DNA of 64,000 bases from Canna indica (Eukaryota > Streptophyta > Magnoliopsida > Zingiberales > Cannaceae). The notes beneath the pieces are model-generated. The model was not told the DNA's origin. It ran no database searches and saw only the letters and a program-made list of their open reading frames with translations. Each line of letters starts with the position of its first letter. Position 1 is the stretch's first letter. This document shows, one piece after another, positions 43,162 to 53,863 of this stretch. Both the position numbers and the translations under genes were made by a program. The stretch covers positions 41,005,501-41,069,500 of the forward strand of contig CP136898.1 in the NCBI GenBank assembly GCA_034359265.1. The letters run 5' to 3'.

Positions 43162-44514
43162 CTAAAGTGTCTTAACTACACTTGAATTTTTCTTGAATGC
43201 AGAATCATAAATAGCATGGCCAAAAATACCACAACAAAAATAATGTCCATTGAATTTCTTTTTATTTATGCTATGGACATTAGATCTATCATTTAAATGC
43301 TTGACATGTGAAACATGATGAGTATGAGCATTCTTAGAAATATCATTCTTTTTCTTATGATTTCTAAAGGATGAAACATTGGATAAATTATGTGTTTTCT
43401 TGCTCAAGAGAACAACCTCATTTTTCAAGTCATTAATGGACTTATGCAATGCATGAGATTGAGATCTCAACAAACAATTTTCATTTTTCAAACTCTCATT
43501 TTTCATTTTGAAATCATTTGAAGAATCATTACCCTTAAATTTTAAACTATTTTTCAAGCTCTCATTTTCATTTTTAATTTTGGAAGTCTTATTTAATAAT
43601 TCATCATTTTCAATCTCTAACTTTTCATTTCTATGTTTTAAGTTCTTAATTTCAAGCTTCAAATCATCATGGCATGTATCAAGCATACTAGTGTTCAATT
43701 TTTCATTTTCAACTTCTAAGGCATGCAAGTGACTAGTAAGCTTAGAATTCTCCTTTTTAACTTTCTTTATTTCCTTGTTCTTTCTCATGACCAATTCATA
43801 CATTTTTCTACATTCATCAAGTAGCTCATCATAAGATATGTTAAATGAGCTTGAATAGCTAGAATCACTATTATGACAAGAAGTGGAAGACTTTACCTCA
43901 TCGTTAAGACCCATGAGGCACAATTTTGAGGTGGCTTCATTGTCATCACATGAGGAGGCACCACTTGATTCCGAAGTGAAATTGGAGACCTTCTTCTCCT
44001 TCTTGGATTTCTTTCTCATCAATGGACAATTTTTCTTAATATGTCCCTTCTCTTGGCAAAGGAAGCACTTTACTTTTCTTTTCCTACTTTTAGGCGTGCT
44101 TCTTTGACCGAAAATGCTATGGACATCACAAGAGACGTTAGTAGTCGATGGATGACCATTGTCATCACCACCTTCAATATAAGTAGTAATCTTTTCGGTT
44201 TTTGCAAAATCATATAGCATGTTTAATGTTGCCCAAATATCAAATGCGGATGTACAATGCATAACTTTATCGAGGATGCTATTAGATAAGGTACAAAATA
44301 TGGAATACATAGCATCTCCATTTGATTTAAACATTTTCATGTCAAGTTCACTCCAATCATTCATGTCAACCTTAGGTTCAATGTATTCTAATTTAATAAT
44401 GTTATAAACATCAAAACCTCTAGTCTTTAAGTAGGTGTACATTCTAGACTTCCAAAGACCAAATTTTGATTCATCGAACCTAGGAGGTGAAGACGCTACC
44501 GACGCTAGTGTCAT
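43162..44514 (-). CDS. Copia gag (450 aa), open frame
   Basis: Starts at the ATG 44514, 54 bp downstream of the primer site. Residues 10-102 match the copia gag N-terminal region (RFDESKFGLWKSRMYTYLK, DAMYSIFCTLSNSILDKV, SAFDIWATLNMLYD). The usual central gag part is missing: the frame jumps to KITTYIEGG and then a CCHC knuckle CFLCQEKGHIKKNC (C150, C153, H158, C163). A Ser-rich acidic stretch and a long coiled coil (about 228-375) follow, as in SIRE-type gags, then a second knuckle FCCGIFGHAIYDSAF that has lost its last Cys. No stop or frameshift in 450 codons, unusual here, although the internal loss suggests altered particle assembly. After the stop a remnant GPKVIWVPK marks where pol once began. 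Confidence 0.88.
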   Translation of the reverse strand: MTLASVASSPPRFDESKFGLWKSRMYTYLKTRGFDVYNIIKLEYIEPKVDMNDWSELDMKMFKSNGDAMYSIFCTLSNSILDKVMHCTSAFDIWATLNMLYDFAKTEKITTYIEGGDDNGHPSTTNVSCDVHSIFGQRSTPKSRKRKVKCFLCQEKGHIKKNCPLMRKKSKKEKKVSNFTSESSGASSCDDNEATSKLCLMGLNDEVKSSTSCHNSDSSYSSSFNISYDELLDECRKMYELVMRKNKEIKKVKKENSKLTSHLHALEVENEKLNTSMLDTCHDDLKLEIKNLKHRNEKLEIENDELLNKTSKIKNENESLKNSLKFKGNDSSNDFKMKNESLKNENCLLRSQSHALHKSINDLKNEVVLLSKKTHNLSNVSSFRNHKKKNDISKNAHTHHVSHVKHLNDRSNVHSINKKKFNGHYFCCGIFGHAIYDSAFKKNSSVVKTL

Positions 44515-44568
44515 TTCAAGATCGAGAGATGATGTAGATGAGATAATGAAATCTCAATCTACGATCTA

Positions 44569-44579
44569 CTCTGATACCA
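44569..44579 (-). other. Primer binding site of the copia element
   Basis: Minus strand TGGTATCAGAG, an exact match to the initiator tRNA-Met complement, two bases from the LTR. Confidence 0.9.
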
Positions 44580-44581
44580 AT

Positions 44582-46061
44582 TGTAGTTGAAATGGCAATA
44601 CTAGAGGGGGGGTGAATAGTATATTAACTAAATCTTTCGCCTAATTCTGATTTTAATCATTTCTTGATTAGTTAGGCTAAGCATGATATTTATAGCAAGC
44701 GGAAGCAATAAATATGAAGCAATAAACACGAACAAGAAATAACAATACTAACACACAAATTTATAGTGGTTCGGTCCCAATGCCTACTCCACTACCTAAG
44801 CACCCCGTTTAGGATATCCAAACTAGGTTTACTAGATTAATTCTTGTTTCCCTTACAATGAGGACTTTGACTCGAAGAGTTACACTCTTGACCTAAGGCA
44901 CTTTCACACCCAGAAGTCTCCGCCTTCTTACCGAGATCACTCTTCCACCTCAATCCTAAGGGACAACTCAACTAATCATAGTAAAAACTAAGTATACACA
45001 AGTGGCTTTACACCTTCACAACAAGGTAACCACTTCCAATTTAAAGACCTAACAATCCTAGGTCTTCACAACGCATAAATCCAAAAAGAACAAGTTCAAA
45101 TAACAATAAAGATTACAATGAAAAAGAGCTTAAAATAAAACCAAGGATCAGTGCTCTTTTCCAAGCCTTGGAACCTCCAACTCGTCAGTAAATAAGCTTG
45201 AGTCGTAGCAGAGTTGAGGAGCAGTTGGCGCTTGAAGAAGGACATGACGGAAGAGCAGAGCGCGTTGCAATCAATCTCTTGGAAGGCTTAAAACTCCATT
45301 TTAATTGCTCAATAAAATCTGTAAGAGTGGGAGAGAGTTAATTAAATGAGTTAGATGAGATATATTTATACCCTCTCAAAGAAACGGTAGCTCAACGGGC
45401 TAAAATCTAGTCGTTATAGCCGCTCGATCGATTGGCCGGTCGACCGACCGATCGACTGCTTGAACGACCGCTGCCTTCCTCTCTGTGTGAGGTCGACTAC
45501 CAGATGCAAATCTTGTGATATGCCATTCGGTCGACCGATGCAAGTTGCTTCTTCAGCAATACGCGGTCCGGTCGATCGACGCACCTTCTACCACTTTTTG
45601 GCCTCTGTCGGTCGACCGAAGTAGCCACTACCGCTTTTTGGCATCCTTTGGTCGACCGACCAATTGACTGACAAGGCTACTACCATTTTTCTAACTATCT
45701 TCGGTCGACCGCCCGGTCGATCGAACCTAGGCTGAAATTGTTTTTTCCAGCCTTCTTCTTCCGCATTTCGTTTCCGAGTTCCGGCTTTCAACGAGCATCA
45801 ACTTGGAGAGCTTTCCATGTGATCTTTGGACTCATCCAAGACATCTTTGGTGCACATGTCGATCTTGGAGAAATTCCACGACGAACCCGAGCGCGATTAT
45901 CAATGTCCTTCCAATTTATCGATTTCTCTAATTTATCCGATTGAGGACATCGAACTCTAGTTGATATAGAACCTAAAAGATATTCTTAATGAACCATTAG
46001 TTCTATGTTTGTTATCATCAAAATCGAGATTAAGACCAAGGTTAAAAATCTTAATCCAACA
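44582..46061 (-). repeat. 5' LTR of the copia element
   Basis: 1480 bp, TGTAGTTGAAATGG to CTTAATCCAACA. Several small indels distinguish it from the 3' LTR, mainly within the GGTCGACC array (45415-45730). TATA box at about 45360-45373. Confidence 0.92.
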
Positions 46062-46794
46062 AACATGACTCAAATGCATGAAAATAACTCTATACACGAC
46101 TATGACTCTCTAAACAGCCTGCTACGAGATCTGCGACACCACATGCCCTCCAGCCACATCACGCCATCAAGCCGTACCTCACTGGTCAGGCTGTGCAAAA
46201 TAAAAACAAATAAAACCATGAGCCCACGAGGAACTCAGTGAGTGGCTCTTCTGAACCCCCAAACTCAAAGTCATGTGCCCGGCCAGGGTATACGTGCTTA
46301 TACCCCGCAGCCTACTCATGCTCATGCCAAACTCATGCATAATAAAGCGGAATGAAATAGCAATTTTATTTTTAAAAGGAAAAACTACAAAAATTTTCAT
46401 AAAGCAGTAAAGTCTTTAACAAAAGTCTAAGTGCAAAAATAAGTAAATCAAGTCCAACAGTTCATTTAACAAATAAAACTGAATGAAAGACATGAATGTC
46501 CCCAAGGGACTACAACTCCAAAACACCAACACGGTACATGACAAACTACTAAAAACTCGACTACAACCCCTAACTATGACTTCTATGAGATCAATGTGGC
46601 TCCTCTGCCCTCCAGCCCACCTCACCGATCAGGCTCTGTAAAACAAAAGAAAAACAACAACGGGTGAGTTCAAAGAACTCAATGAGTGGTCCTACCAACC
46701 CCTACGAAAACCAAGCATAGCATACAGATCATATAAACAAACACATATCTTAATAGGAGCAAGGTCACAAGGATGTGACAAGCAATTCGACCCT

Positions 46795-46960
46795 CAGGCC
46801 ACACATGCTTGAAGGCAACCCAATAGGCCTTAGCCTACCATGCCCTAAGGCACCAAACACACTATCCACAGGCCTAAGATTAACATGCCCTAAGGCAATA
46901 ATCATACTACAACAGGTCGTAGTCTACCATGCTCTAAGGCACCAAACACACTCAAGGGTC
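46795..46960. repeat. Three ~55-60 bp tandem repeats in LTR-1
   Basis: Each unit has a CATGCCCTAAGGCACCAAACACA-like core split by AGGCCT/AGGTCGTAG variants (cores near 46848, 46886, 46930). Leads directly into the 49-bp array. Confidence 0.65.
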
Positions 46961-46964
46961 ATTA

Positions 46965-47365
46965 GGATAATCGGGATTGGCCCGTCCGAACTTATCCTTT
47001 TTTGGAACCCTTAGATCAAGCGTAGGAATAATCGGGATTCGCCCATCCGAACTTATTTCTTAAAATTAACTCTTGTGAGCAATCAGGATTGGCCCGTCCG
47101 AACTTGCTTCCACGAGACACGTAGGAACAATCGGGATTCGCCCATCCGAACTTGCCCCTTTAAGATATCACAAGAATAATCGAGATTTGCCTATCCGAAC
47201 TTATTCCTTGAAAGCAACTCGGGAATAATCGAGATTTACCCATCCGAACTTATTCCACGAGTAAACATCAGAACAATCGGGATTTGCCCATCCGAACTTA
47301 TTCCAAAGAAATAACGTAGGAATAATCGGGATTCGTCCATCCGAACTTATTCCTTTAACACAGGT
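46965..47365. repeat. Eight-copy ~49-bp minisatellite in LTR-1
   Basis: The core ATCGGGATT-GCCCATCCGAACTT starts at 46971, 47032, 47083, 47131, 47180, 47229, 47277 and 47326: spacings 61, 51, 48, 49, 49, 48 and 49. Linkers between cores vary. Cores differ by a few transitions (CGGG/CGAG, CCCG/CCCA). Confidence 0.85.
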
Positions 47366-48449
47366 TGGGAATTATCCGTCTAACTTTCCTAGGCCAAGCC
47401 CGCAATCCGGCTCCTATCCAAGCCTTTCCACAATTCATAAGATATGGCGCATCATGACCTAAGTCATAAGTCTCCTACGCTGTCTTAGGGAGTGTCTCTA
47501 ATGGGAAACGCCGCTTTGCTCTAAGCTCGATCCCAACACCTAGACCCACAATGTCATAACCCATGAGGTTTTGTTTCATGCATAACTTCACTTGTTGGTT
47601 TATAACATATTATGCTACCCCTTGAATTTTAATTAAGCAATTAAAATTAACAATCACCAAGGTTAGGGTTTTGTTTTAGGGTTTTATTTTAAGTTTGCTG
47701 TTGAGCCCGAAACTAGTGTACCCAGGTCGAATCCGACCTCTAGAATGTGTCATATGTTTCCAGACTATGTTTTTTGGTCAAAATGATAGGTTACACAACT
47801 ATGTTCAATAAACTTTGCACACCATAAACAAGACTTCAAAATCAGCCCAGATTTATCAACTCAGCATGGAGGTTTCAACATAATTAAGTTTCAGCAGCAA
47901 GGAATAAAATCCAAAAATTCACATAATATAAAACTCAAATTTATAACCTCCAAGATAAATCTCATAAAACCATATTTGTTAATCAAGATTAACAAGCATC
48001 ACAACTATCTTTAATCAAGAACCAACTCTTATGACCAAGAATTTATATCAAGAACCTTCATGCTATCAAGATCAAATCTCAACTTAATTTGAATCACATA
48101 ACAAATTTCCAAGCAAATCACAGAATTATTATCAAACATGCATTAGCATTATAGGCATCCAAATTGATAAACAAATTGAATCATAGATAGCAAGATAAAC
48201 TACACCCTTCACTTAGGCATTTCATCGAACACCTTGAGGGCACCATTCTTTCCACCTTGGCCAAGCATCCCTAGGGTATTCCTAGGACTGTCGAGCCACA
48301 AAGGGGAAGGATTCGGGTCTCCTCTCACATGACAACCACAAAGCACGATGAGGAATCAAGAAAATCCATGGAAAATGGTTCACAAGAACCCGAATTCAAG
48401 AACGGCTCGTGAAAGCTTCAATACGAGAAAAACTCGAAAAGAGGGGAGG

Positions 48450-48765
48450 GGAATCCACTCACCTTGATTAGGAAAAAGAATAGAGGAGAAATCCGATCAA
48501 CAGCCTCCGAATTTGGCTCCAAGAGGGGGCGGCTCGGCTCCACCAAGGGGGAAAAGGGGGTGGCGGCTCCTCCTCAAGCCAATAGCTTGGCTTCCAAAGG
48601 AGAGGAAGAAGAGAGGAAGATGGGAGGGGTTGGGCGGCTGGCTGCTTGGCTCCACCCGGCGGCTCCAAGAGAGAGGGGGAGAGGGGGCGGCTGGCTCCTC
48701 TCCTCAAGATGCTTGTGCGGCTCCAATAGGGAGCCGCAAGCCAAGGGGAGGGGGTTTTATACCCT
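48450..48765 (-). promoter_or_regulatory. LTR-1 promoter, leader hairpin and splice donor
   Basis: Minus strand: GGTATAAAACCCC (TATA at 48755-48761); 18 bases on, the hairpin GCGGCTCC-aatag-GGAGCCGC (48717-48737, perfect 8-bp stem); a CT-rich leader; and AAG|GTGAGTGG at 48462, a strong plant 5' splice site. LTR-2 and the fragment at 60826-61020 share the TATA-hairpin arrangement. Confidence 0.5.
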
Positions 48766-49103
48766 CTCCACAATCCTAATTCCAATAACCTCTTTAGCAA
48801 ACCCGCATCCGCCTCATGCCGAACCCGAAGCCGAACCCGCTAACCCGATTAAACTTAAATAAACCCATGCTCCACATGAACAACCATATAAGACATAATT
48901 TAATCATCATGCACATGCAACCACATAATTAAGTCAATTCACCCACGCAAGAAAAGACATTACATAATTATAATCCTACTTACCCGAGCTCGCAAGCTCG
49001 CACCGGACCATGAGTCAACTCGGCTCGACCTCGAACTAGCCCGCTAGGCTGACAATCACGAACAATAAGGAGAAAAATAAATAGGGATACCTAGGATATT
49101 ACA

Positions 49104-51070
49104 ATAATAGAAACCGATAAGCAATATAATATGCGGAATAAACATATTGGATTAATCACATAACTTGGCCAATGAGCTACACCCTACTAAAGCACTATCT
49201 CAGCCAGTCATGGCTTTACACTACAGATGCCACTCAGCCCATATGGGCCTTACCCTATGGAATAGCCTCGGCCATACCTGGCCCTCATATCATGGTAATA
49301 CTCGGCCAACCGGCCCACAAGATCAAGCAATAACAAATAACCCTGTAGGTTATATTTCACATAAAATTTGCGTAGGGCGATTCAATCCCCGGGTCCGTTA
49401 ACCAGGATGGTCAACTAGTCTCTGGAGCCCCACCGAGTTACAGATGGCTAGTCCCACCCAAATACTTGTGTCTAACGTCAACATGGCCCACTGGCGCAAT
49501 CTCAAGACCCCTGCCACTCGGGTCAAACACCTAATGTGACCCACTAGTGCAATATCAAAACCCTGTATCCACCCGCTGAGTCGTGCAATTACCGTACCGA
49601 CTAAAGACACTACTCAGCCCGACCATCTCAACCACAATATACATACAAGGTATTCCAAAATTTTCTACACACTTTCTAGGCTTCCGCCCGCATCCGGCCC
49701 CTATCCCGGGCCTTCACAACTGTACTCTAGTGCTCAATACCCCTAGGTATAATACCTAGTGTTTCTAGGTCCAAAGTCCATGTAGAAAGTTTTGTGGTTT
49801 ATGTCATCAACTAGAGAGACTTCACCTCTCACACTTAAATCCACAAAAGTTGGCAATCATGTTTAAATTTTTACCTATCCATCTCTAATGTCTCCTACAA
49901 CATGTCTTTATTTGAATTAGCGTGTCAACGACATGATAATTGCTAAAATTAAGTAATTACAGTGCATAAATTATGAGATAATTCCATAATAAGTTTACCA
50001 TAATTTTCCACATAATTTCAGCAATTAGACATAATTTCAGCATAATTAAATGAAATTCCAGAACCAATTAATCCATGTAGGAGATCTCAAAGTAGATGTT
50101 CTATGCAAAATATTCATGCTACAATTTAGCTATCATAAGAACAACTTCCTACAATTTAGAAATCTTAGAGAAACTGCCCTACAAGTATTATAGCATGTAA
50201 ATCATCCATAAATCAAGCCCCTAATCATAGAACTCTAAGGGAAAATTATTTCCTAACTCAATACCCCTCTTCCTTCCACTCGGCCAAACCCTACTCATGG
50301 GTTTATCATGTTCGGCCGAGCCCTTATGGGTGGAGAAGAGGAGTTTCTATCGAGCTCTAAGAGTTTATTGTCCTCTACAATAATTTATCATGTAGGAAAT
50401 CCGGATCTACAATATTTAACTATCCGAGGAAATTTGGGAAAATTTCGGCATGAACAAACCGAGAAAACCACGCAGAAAAATCACAATCTCAACAATGTTT
50501 GCATAAACGAACCTCAAGATTCGAGAAGCCTCAAGGAAACGACAAGAATCACACCCAAAACGTCAAATCTCATCATAAGGGGGCCGGCTAGGGCCTTCCC
50601 CAAATCCATGGTTCTACCACTCACCTTAGCCTTAGCGGAAGGAAGGGAAAGAAGACCGACAACGTTCCGACTTCTAGCGATGACCACGAACTCCGGCGCA
50701 GCTCCCCTTGATCGCCTCTCTCCCCCTCTCTCTCTTGCCCTTCTTGGTTTTCGTGCGGCTCTCCTTGAGCCGTACGGCAGTTGATGGGGCCCCTTTATAT
50801 ATATATATTTTTTAAAAATACCATTACTCACTTAATCCCATACTCGATTCAACCCGTGCCCGAATTGAGCCCCAACTCAACCCACGAACTCGGTTCCAAC
50901 CTGACTTGAGTCAATTCAACTTATAAAACATAAAAGCATCAATTATGAGTCCAAACAAATTAAATTATACCTTCTACTCGAGGTGATCGCGTGACTCAAT
51001 CCGGCTAGTACCCGATCCACTTCGTTGGACCAAATAAAAAAATTTATATTAGGAAATCTCGGGTATTACG
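49104..51070 (-). repeat. 3' LTR of the gypsy pol relic (LTR-2)
   Basis: Right edge CGGGTATTACG next to a polypurine tract; the expected terminal A has become G. Same plan as LTR-1: TATA (50794-50808), hairpin (50753-50775), donor AAG|GTGAGTGG (50624), and a CTTTCTAGGC-CCCGC-TCCGGC block near 49675 like that in LTR-1 near 47380. The left part is missing or displaced, since it abuts LTR-1 at 49103/49104 without a gap. Confidence 0.65.
50610..50810 (-). promoter_or_regulatory. LTR-2 promoter, leader hairpin and splice donor
   Basis: Minus strand TATATATATATAAAGG (TATA), then GTACGGCTC-AAGGA-GAGCCGCAC (stem 8 of 9), a purine-rich leader with GAGAGAGAGG and the donor AAG|GTGAGTGG at 50624. Spacing TATA to hairpin is about 20 bases, as in LTR-1. 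Confidence 0.5.
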
Positions 51071-51589
51071 ACCTTCCCCCCTTAAGGAAAATTCATCCTT
51101 GAATTTTAGTAAAATATAGGGACTCACCAGATCCTCAAACAAAGAGGGATAACACTCTCTCATGTCCTGCTCCACCTCCCAAGTAGCCTCTTGCCTAGTG
51201 TGGTGCTCCCACCTGACCTTTACCAAGGGATTTTTCTTGAACCTCAGCTTCCTGATCTGTCGATCAAGCACCTCTACCGGCCTCTCCTCATACGAGACCG
51301 CCTTATCCACCTCAATTGCAGTAGGCTCGATCATATGGGACCCATCATGGACATATCTCTTGAGCATCGATACATGGAAGACTGGGTGAACTCTATCCAT
51401 GCTAGGTGGCAAGGCCAACTCATAAACCACAACGCCCCTCCTCTTGAGAACAGGGAATGGTTTGATGAACCTAGGGCTCAGCTTTTCCTTCTTCCCAAAC
51501 CGCACCATCCCTTTCATGGGGGAAACCTTCAGAAATACCATGTCACCCTCAGCGAACTCCACCTCTCTGGCCTTTCCATCCGCATACAT
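51044..51589 (-). pseudogene. Integrase C-terminus and chromodomain, second gypsy
   Basis: 181-residue open frame: EGDMVFLKVSPMKGMVRFGK, KLSPRFIKPFPVL (GPF/Y module with Gly changed to Lys), VHPVFHVSMLKRYV, then a chromodomain (VEVLDRQIRKLRFKK, VKVRWEHH, EATWEVEQDMRECYP) ending inside the LTR. A Tekay/Del relative distinct from the array at the left. Upstream integrase is out of frame. Confidence 0.85.
51071..51085 (-). other. Polypurine tract of the second gypsy element
   Basis: Minus strand AAGGGGGGAAGGT immediately before LTR-2. Confidence 0.8.
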
Positions 51590-52340
51590 TTTATGGCCGC
51601 CAACAACCTTTCCTTGATCTGTTTCACCTTCTCAATCGCCTCCTCAACCAAGGTAGGACCCACCATGAGTGACTCTCCTGCCTCAAACTAGCCCATAGGT
51701 AACCTGCATTTTCGCCCATACAGGGCCTCGAAAGGGGCCATACCAATGCTATTTTGAAAGTTATTGTTGTAAGCAAACTCAACCAACATTAGGTGTTTCT
51801 CCCAACCGCCAGCTAAGTCCAAAACACATGCTCTCAGCAGATCCGCTAAGGTTTGGATTGTCCTCTTTGACTGCCCGTCAGTCTGTGGATGGAACACGGT
51901 GCTGAACCGCACCTAAGTACCCAAGGCCTCCTGAAAAGACTGTTAAAACCGAGCTGTGAACTGGGTACCCCGATCTGAGATGATCATAACATGAATACCT
52001 TGGTATGCCATAATCCGGTCTAAAAACAATCTAGTGTACTCCTTGACTGAAAAGGTTGTCTTGACCGATATAAAGTGTGTGGTCTTAGTCAGCCGATCCA
52101 TTATGACCCAAATAGAGTCATTGCCCGCTCTAGACCTCGGTAGCCCGGTCATAAATTCCATAGTGATCTTCTCTCATTTCCACTCGGGCACCTCCAAGTT
52201 CTAAAATAACCTTGCAAGCTTCAAGTGTTTGGCCTTTACCTACTGGCAGACCAAACACTTAGATACGAACTCAGCTACCTCTCTTTTCATCCCTTTCCAC
52301 CAATAATGTTGTCTCGGATCTCGATACATTTTGGTGGGCC
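51590..52340 (-). pseudogene. Integrase core, second gypsy, catalytic Glu lost
   Basis: Pieces in shifted frames: HHCC finger remnants near 52240-52320, then MEFMTGLPRSRAGNDSIWVI and VMIISDRGTQFTARF (first and second catalytic Asp regions), and [20 protein letters not shown], where the DDE glutamate (usually DGQSERT) is Lys. [19 protein letters not shown] follows. At least two frameshifts or stops. Non-functional. Confidence 0.85.
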
Positions 52341-52374
52341 CCGAATGCATCGTGTATGTGGAACGGTGGCCCAT

Positions 52375-53863
52375 CTACAGTGCCTGTCTACGAACCTCCG
52401 CCAACTCAGGCACCACAATCCGATCTCTGAATCTTAGGACACCCTCAGAGTCGACTCTATAGCCATCATCAGCATCGCCTCTTCTAACTAGATCCTTAGT
52501 CAAGGAACAAAAGACGCCATTATCCTGCGTGGTCCGCAACATCTCCACCAAAGTGGACTGTACTCGCAGGTGTGTGTCACCAAAGCTCCAGAATATGATA
52601 CTGTCAGAACTGTCCCGCCATCTAGGCACAGGGCCAAATCTTGAGCCAGCGGCCTCTTCGTGATTGCCAAGTGGGGCCAAACTGCCCATGGATTTTTTGC
52701 TCAAGGCATCTTCCATAATATTGGCCTTCCTAGGATGGTACATAATGGTGCAGTCATAGTCCTTCAGGAGCTCAAGCCACCTCCTCTTCCTCAGGTTCAG
52801 TTCCTTCTGGGTAAGCAAGTATTGGAGGCTCTTGTGATCAATGTAAATCTCACAGGCCTCACGATACAAGTAGTGGCGCTATAGCTTCAATTGGCAAGAC
52901 ACATAGGCTATCACCCTGCCATATTGCATCAGAACACAACCCGAGTTGACCCGAGAGGCATCATAGTAAACCACAAACCCTCCCAAGCCTAAGGGTATGG
53001 CCAACACTAGCACTGACGTCAAGCAATCTTTGAGTTTCTGAAAGCTCTCCTCGCACTTGTCGCCCCAAACAAACTTCACCTTTTTTTGGGTAAACCGAGT
53101 TAATGGAGCCGCAATCCTGGAGAAATTTTCCATAAATTTTATGTAATACCCGGCCAACCCCAAGAAACTATGGATCTCAGTCACACTGGTCGGCCACCTC
53201 CACTTATGCACTGCCTCCACCTTCGCGGGGTCCACTCTTACCCCTTCCTTCGATACCACATGGCCTAGGAACCCTACGCTCTCCAACCAGTTTGAGAACT
53301 TGGCGTACAACTGATTCTCCTTGAGGATCTCCAGGACCATCCTCAAATGCTCGGAGTGCTCCTCCCTACTCCTGGAGTAAACCAGGATGTCGTCAATAAA
53401 GACGATCACAAATATGTCCAGGTACTCTTTGAACACCTAGTTTATCAGATCCATAAAGGCTACATGCGTATTAGTTAACCCAAAAGACTTCACTATGAAC
53501 TCAAAGTGACCATAACGAATCTTGAAAGCAGTCTTAGGCACACTCACAGCCCCGAATTCTCAATTGATGGTATCCAGACCTCAGATCAATTTTAGAGAAC
53601 CATTACGCCCCTTGGAATTGGTCGAACAAGCCATCAATATTTGACAGTGGGTAACAATTCTTGACTGTCACCTTGTTAAGCTGCCTGTAGTCAATGCACA
53701 TGCGCATGGACCCATCCTTTTCCTTTACGAAAAGTACCAAAGCTCCCCACGGAGAAACACTTGGGCGAATGAAATCCAAGTCTAGCAGCTCCTGCAACTG
53801 CATTTCCAACTCCCTTAGCTCGGCCGGTGCCATCCGATAAGGTGGAATGGAGAATGACTTCAC
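52375..53863 (-). pseudogene. RT and RNase H, second gypsy
   Basis: RT N-terminus from 53863 ([55 protein letters not shown]); a damaged stretch at 53440-53600; then [15 protein letters not shown] (catalytic IDD intact), [20 protein letters not shown] and RNase H with YYDASR; after another break [20 protein letters not shown] and EDALSKKS. Frame breaks at about 52870 and 53440-53600. It once copied element RNA to DNA. Confidence 0.87.

Larger units (their letters stand above)
38373..46061 (-). mobile_element. Non-autonomous copia element with gag, no pol
   Basis: 7689 bp with LTRs of 1495 and 1480 bp, primer site, gag, about 3.2 kb of noncoding AT-rich sequence, polypurine tract and an exact target duplication AACAT (38368-38372 and 46062-46066). 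Protease, integrase, RT and RNase H are wholly absent. A second, truncated copy at 54737-58912 shares both the LTR and the noncoding body, so the pol-less form was probably propagated rather than made once by deletion. Layout matches what has been called TR-GAG or LARD-like elements in plants. Confidence 0.92.
46062..49103 (-). repeat. Long gypsy LTR with minisatellites (LTR-1)
   Basis: Ends GGATATTACA at 49103 (minus-strand start TGTAATATCC, as in Tekay LTRs). Minus-strand order: TATA box (48755-48761), GC-rich leader with hairpin, splice donor (48462), AT-rich part, then two minisatellites and a diverged direct duplication (46130-46240 and 46590-46700, sharing CCTCCAGCC, CAGGCT-TGTAAAACAAA and CTCA-TGAGTGG). 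No internal region or second LTR is visible, so it may be a solo LTR. Its outer edge is probably at 38233. Confidence 0.6.

Noticed and set aside
43508..44407. Plus-strand Phe/Ser-rich frames opposite copia gag
   Set aside because: Shadows of the Lys/Asn-rich gag coiled coil.
46965..47365. Regular 49-bp repeats resembling a CRISPR array
   Set aside because: Plant nuclear context, diverged cores, no unique spacers of constant length, no cas genes; it is a minisatellite in an LTR.
48464..48862. 132-codon plus-strand frame and overlapping partners
   Set aside because: Lie in the GC-rich LTR leader on the wrong strand; no domain.
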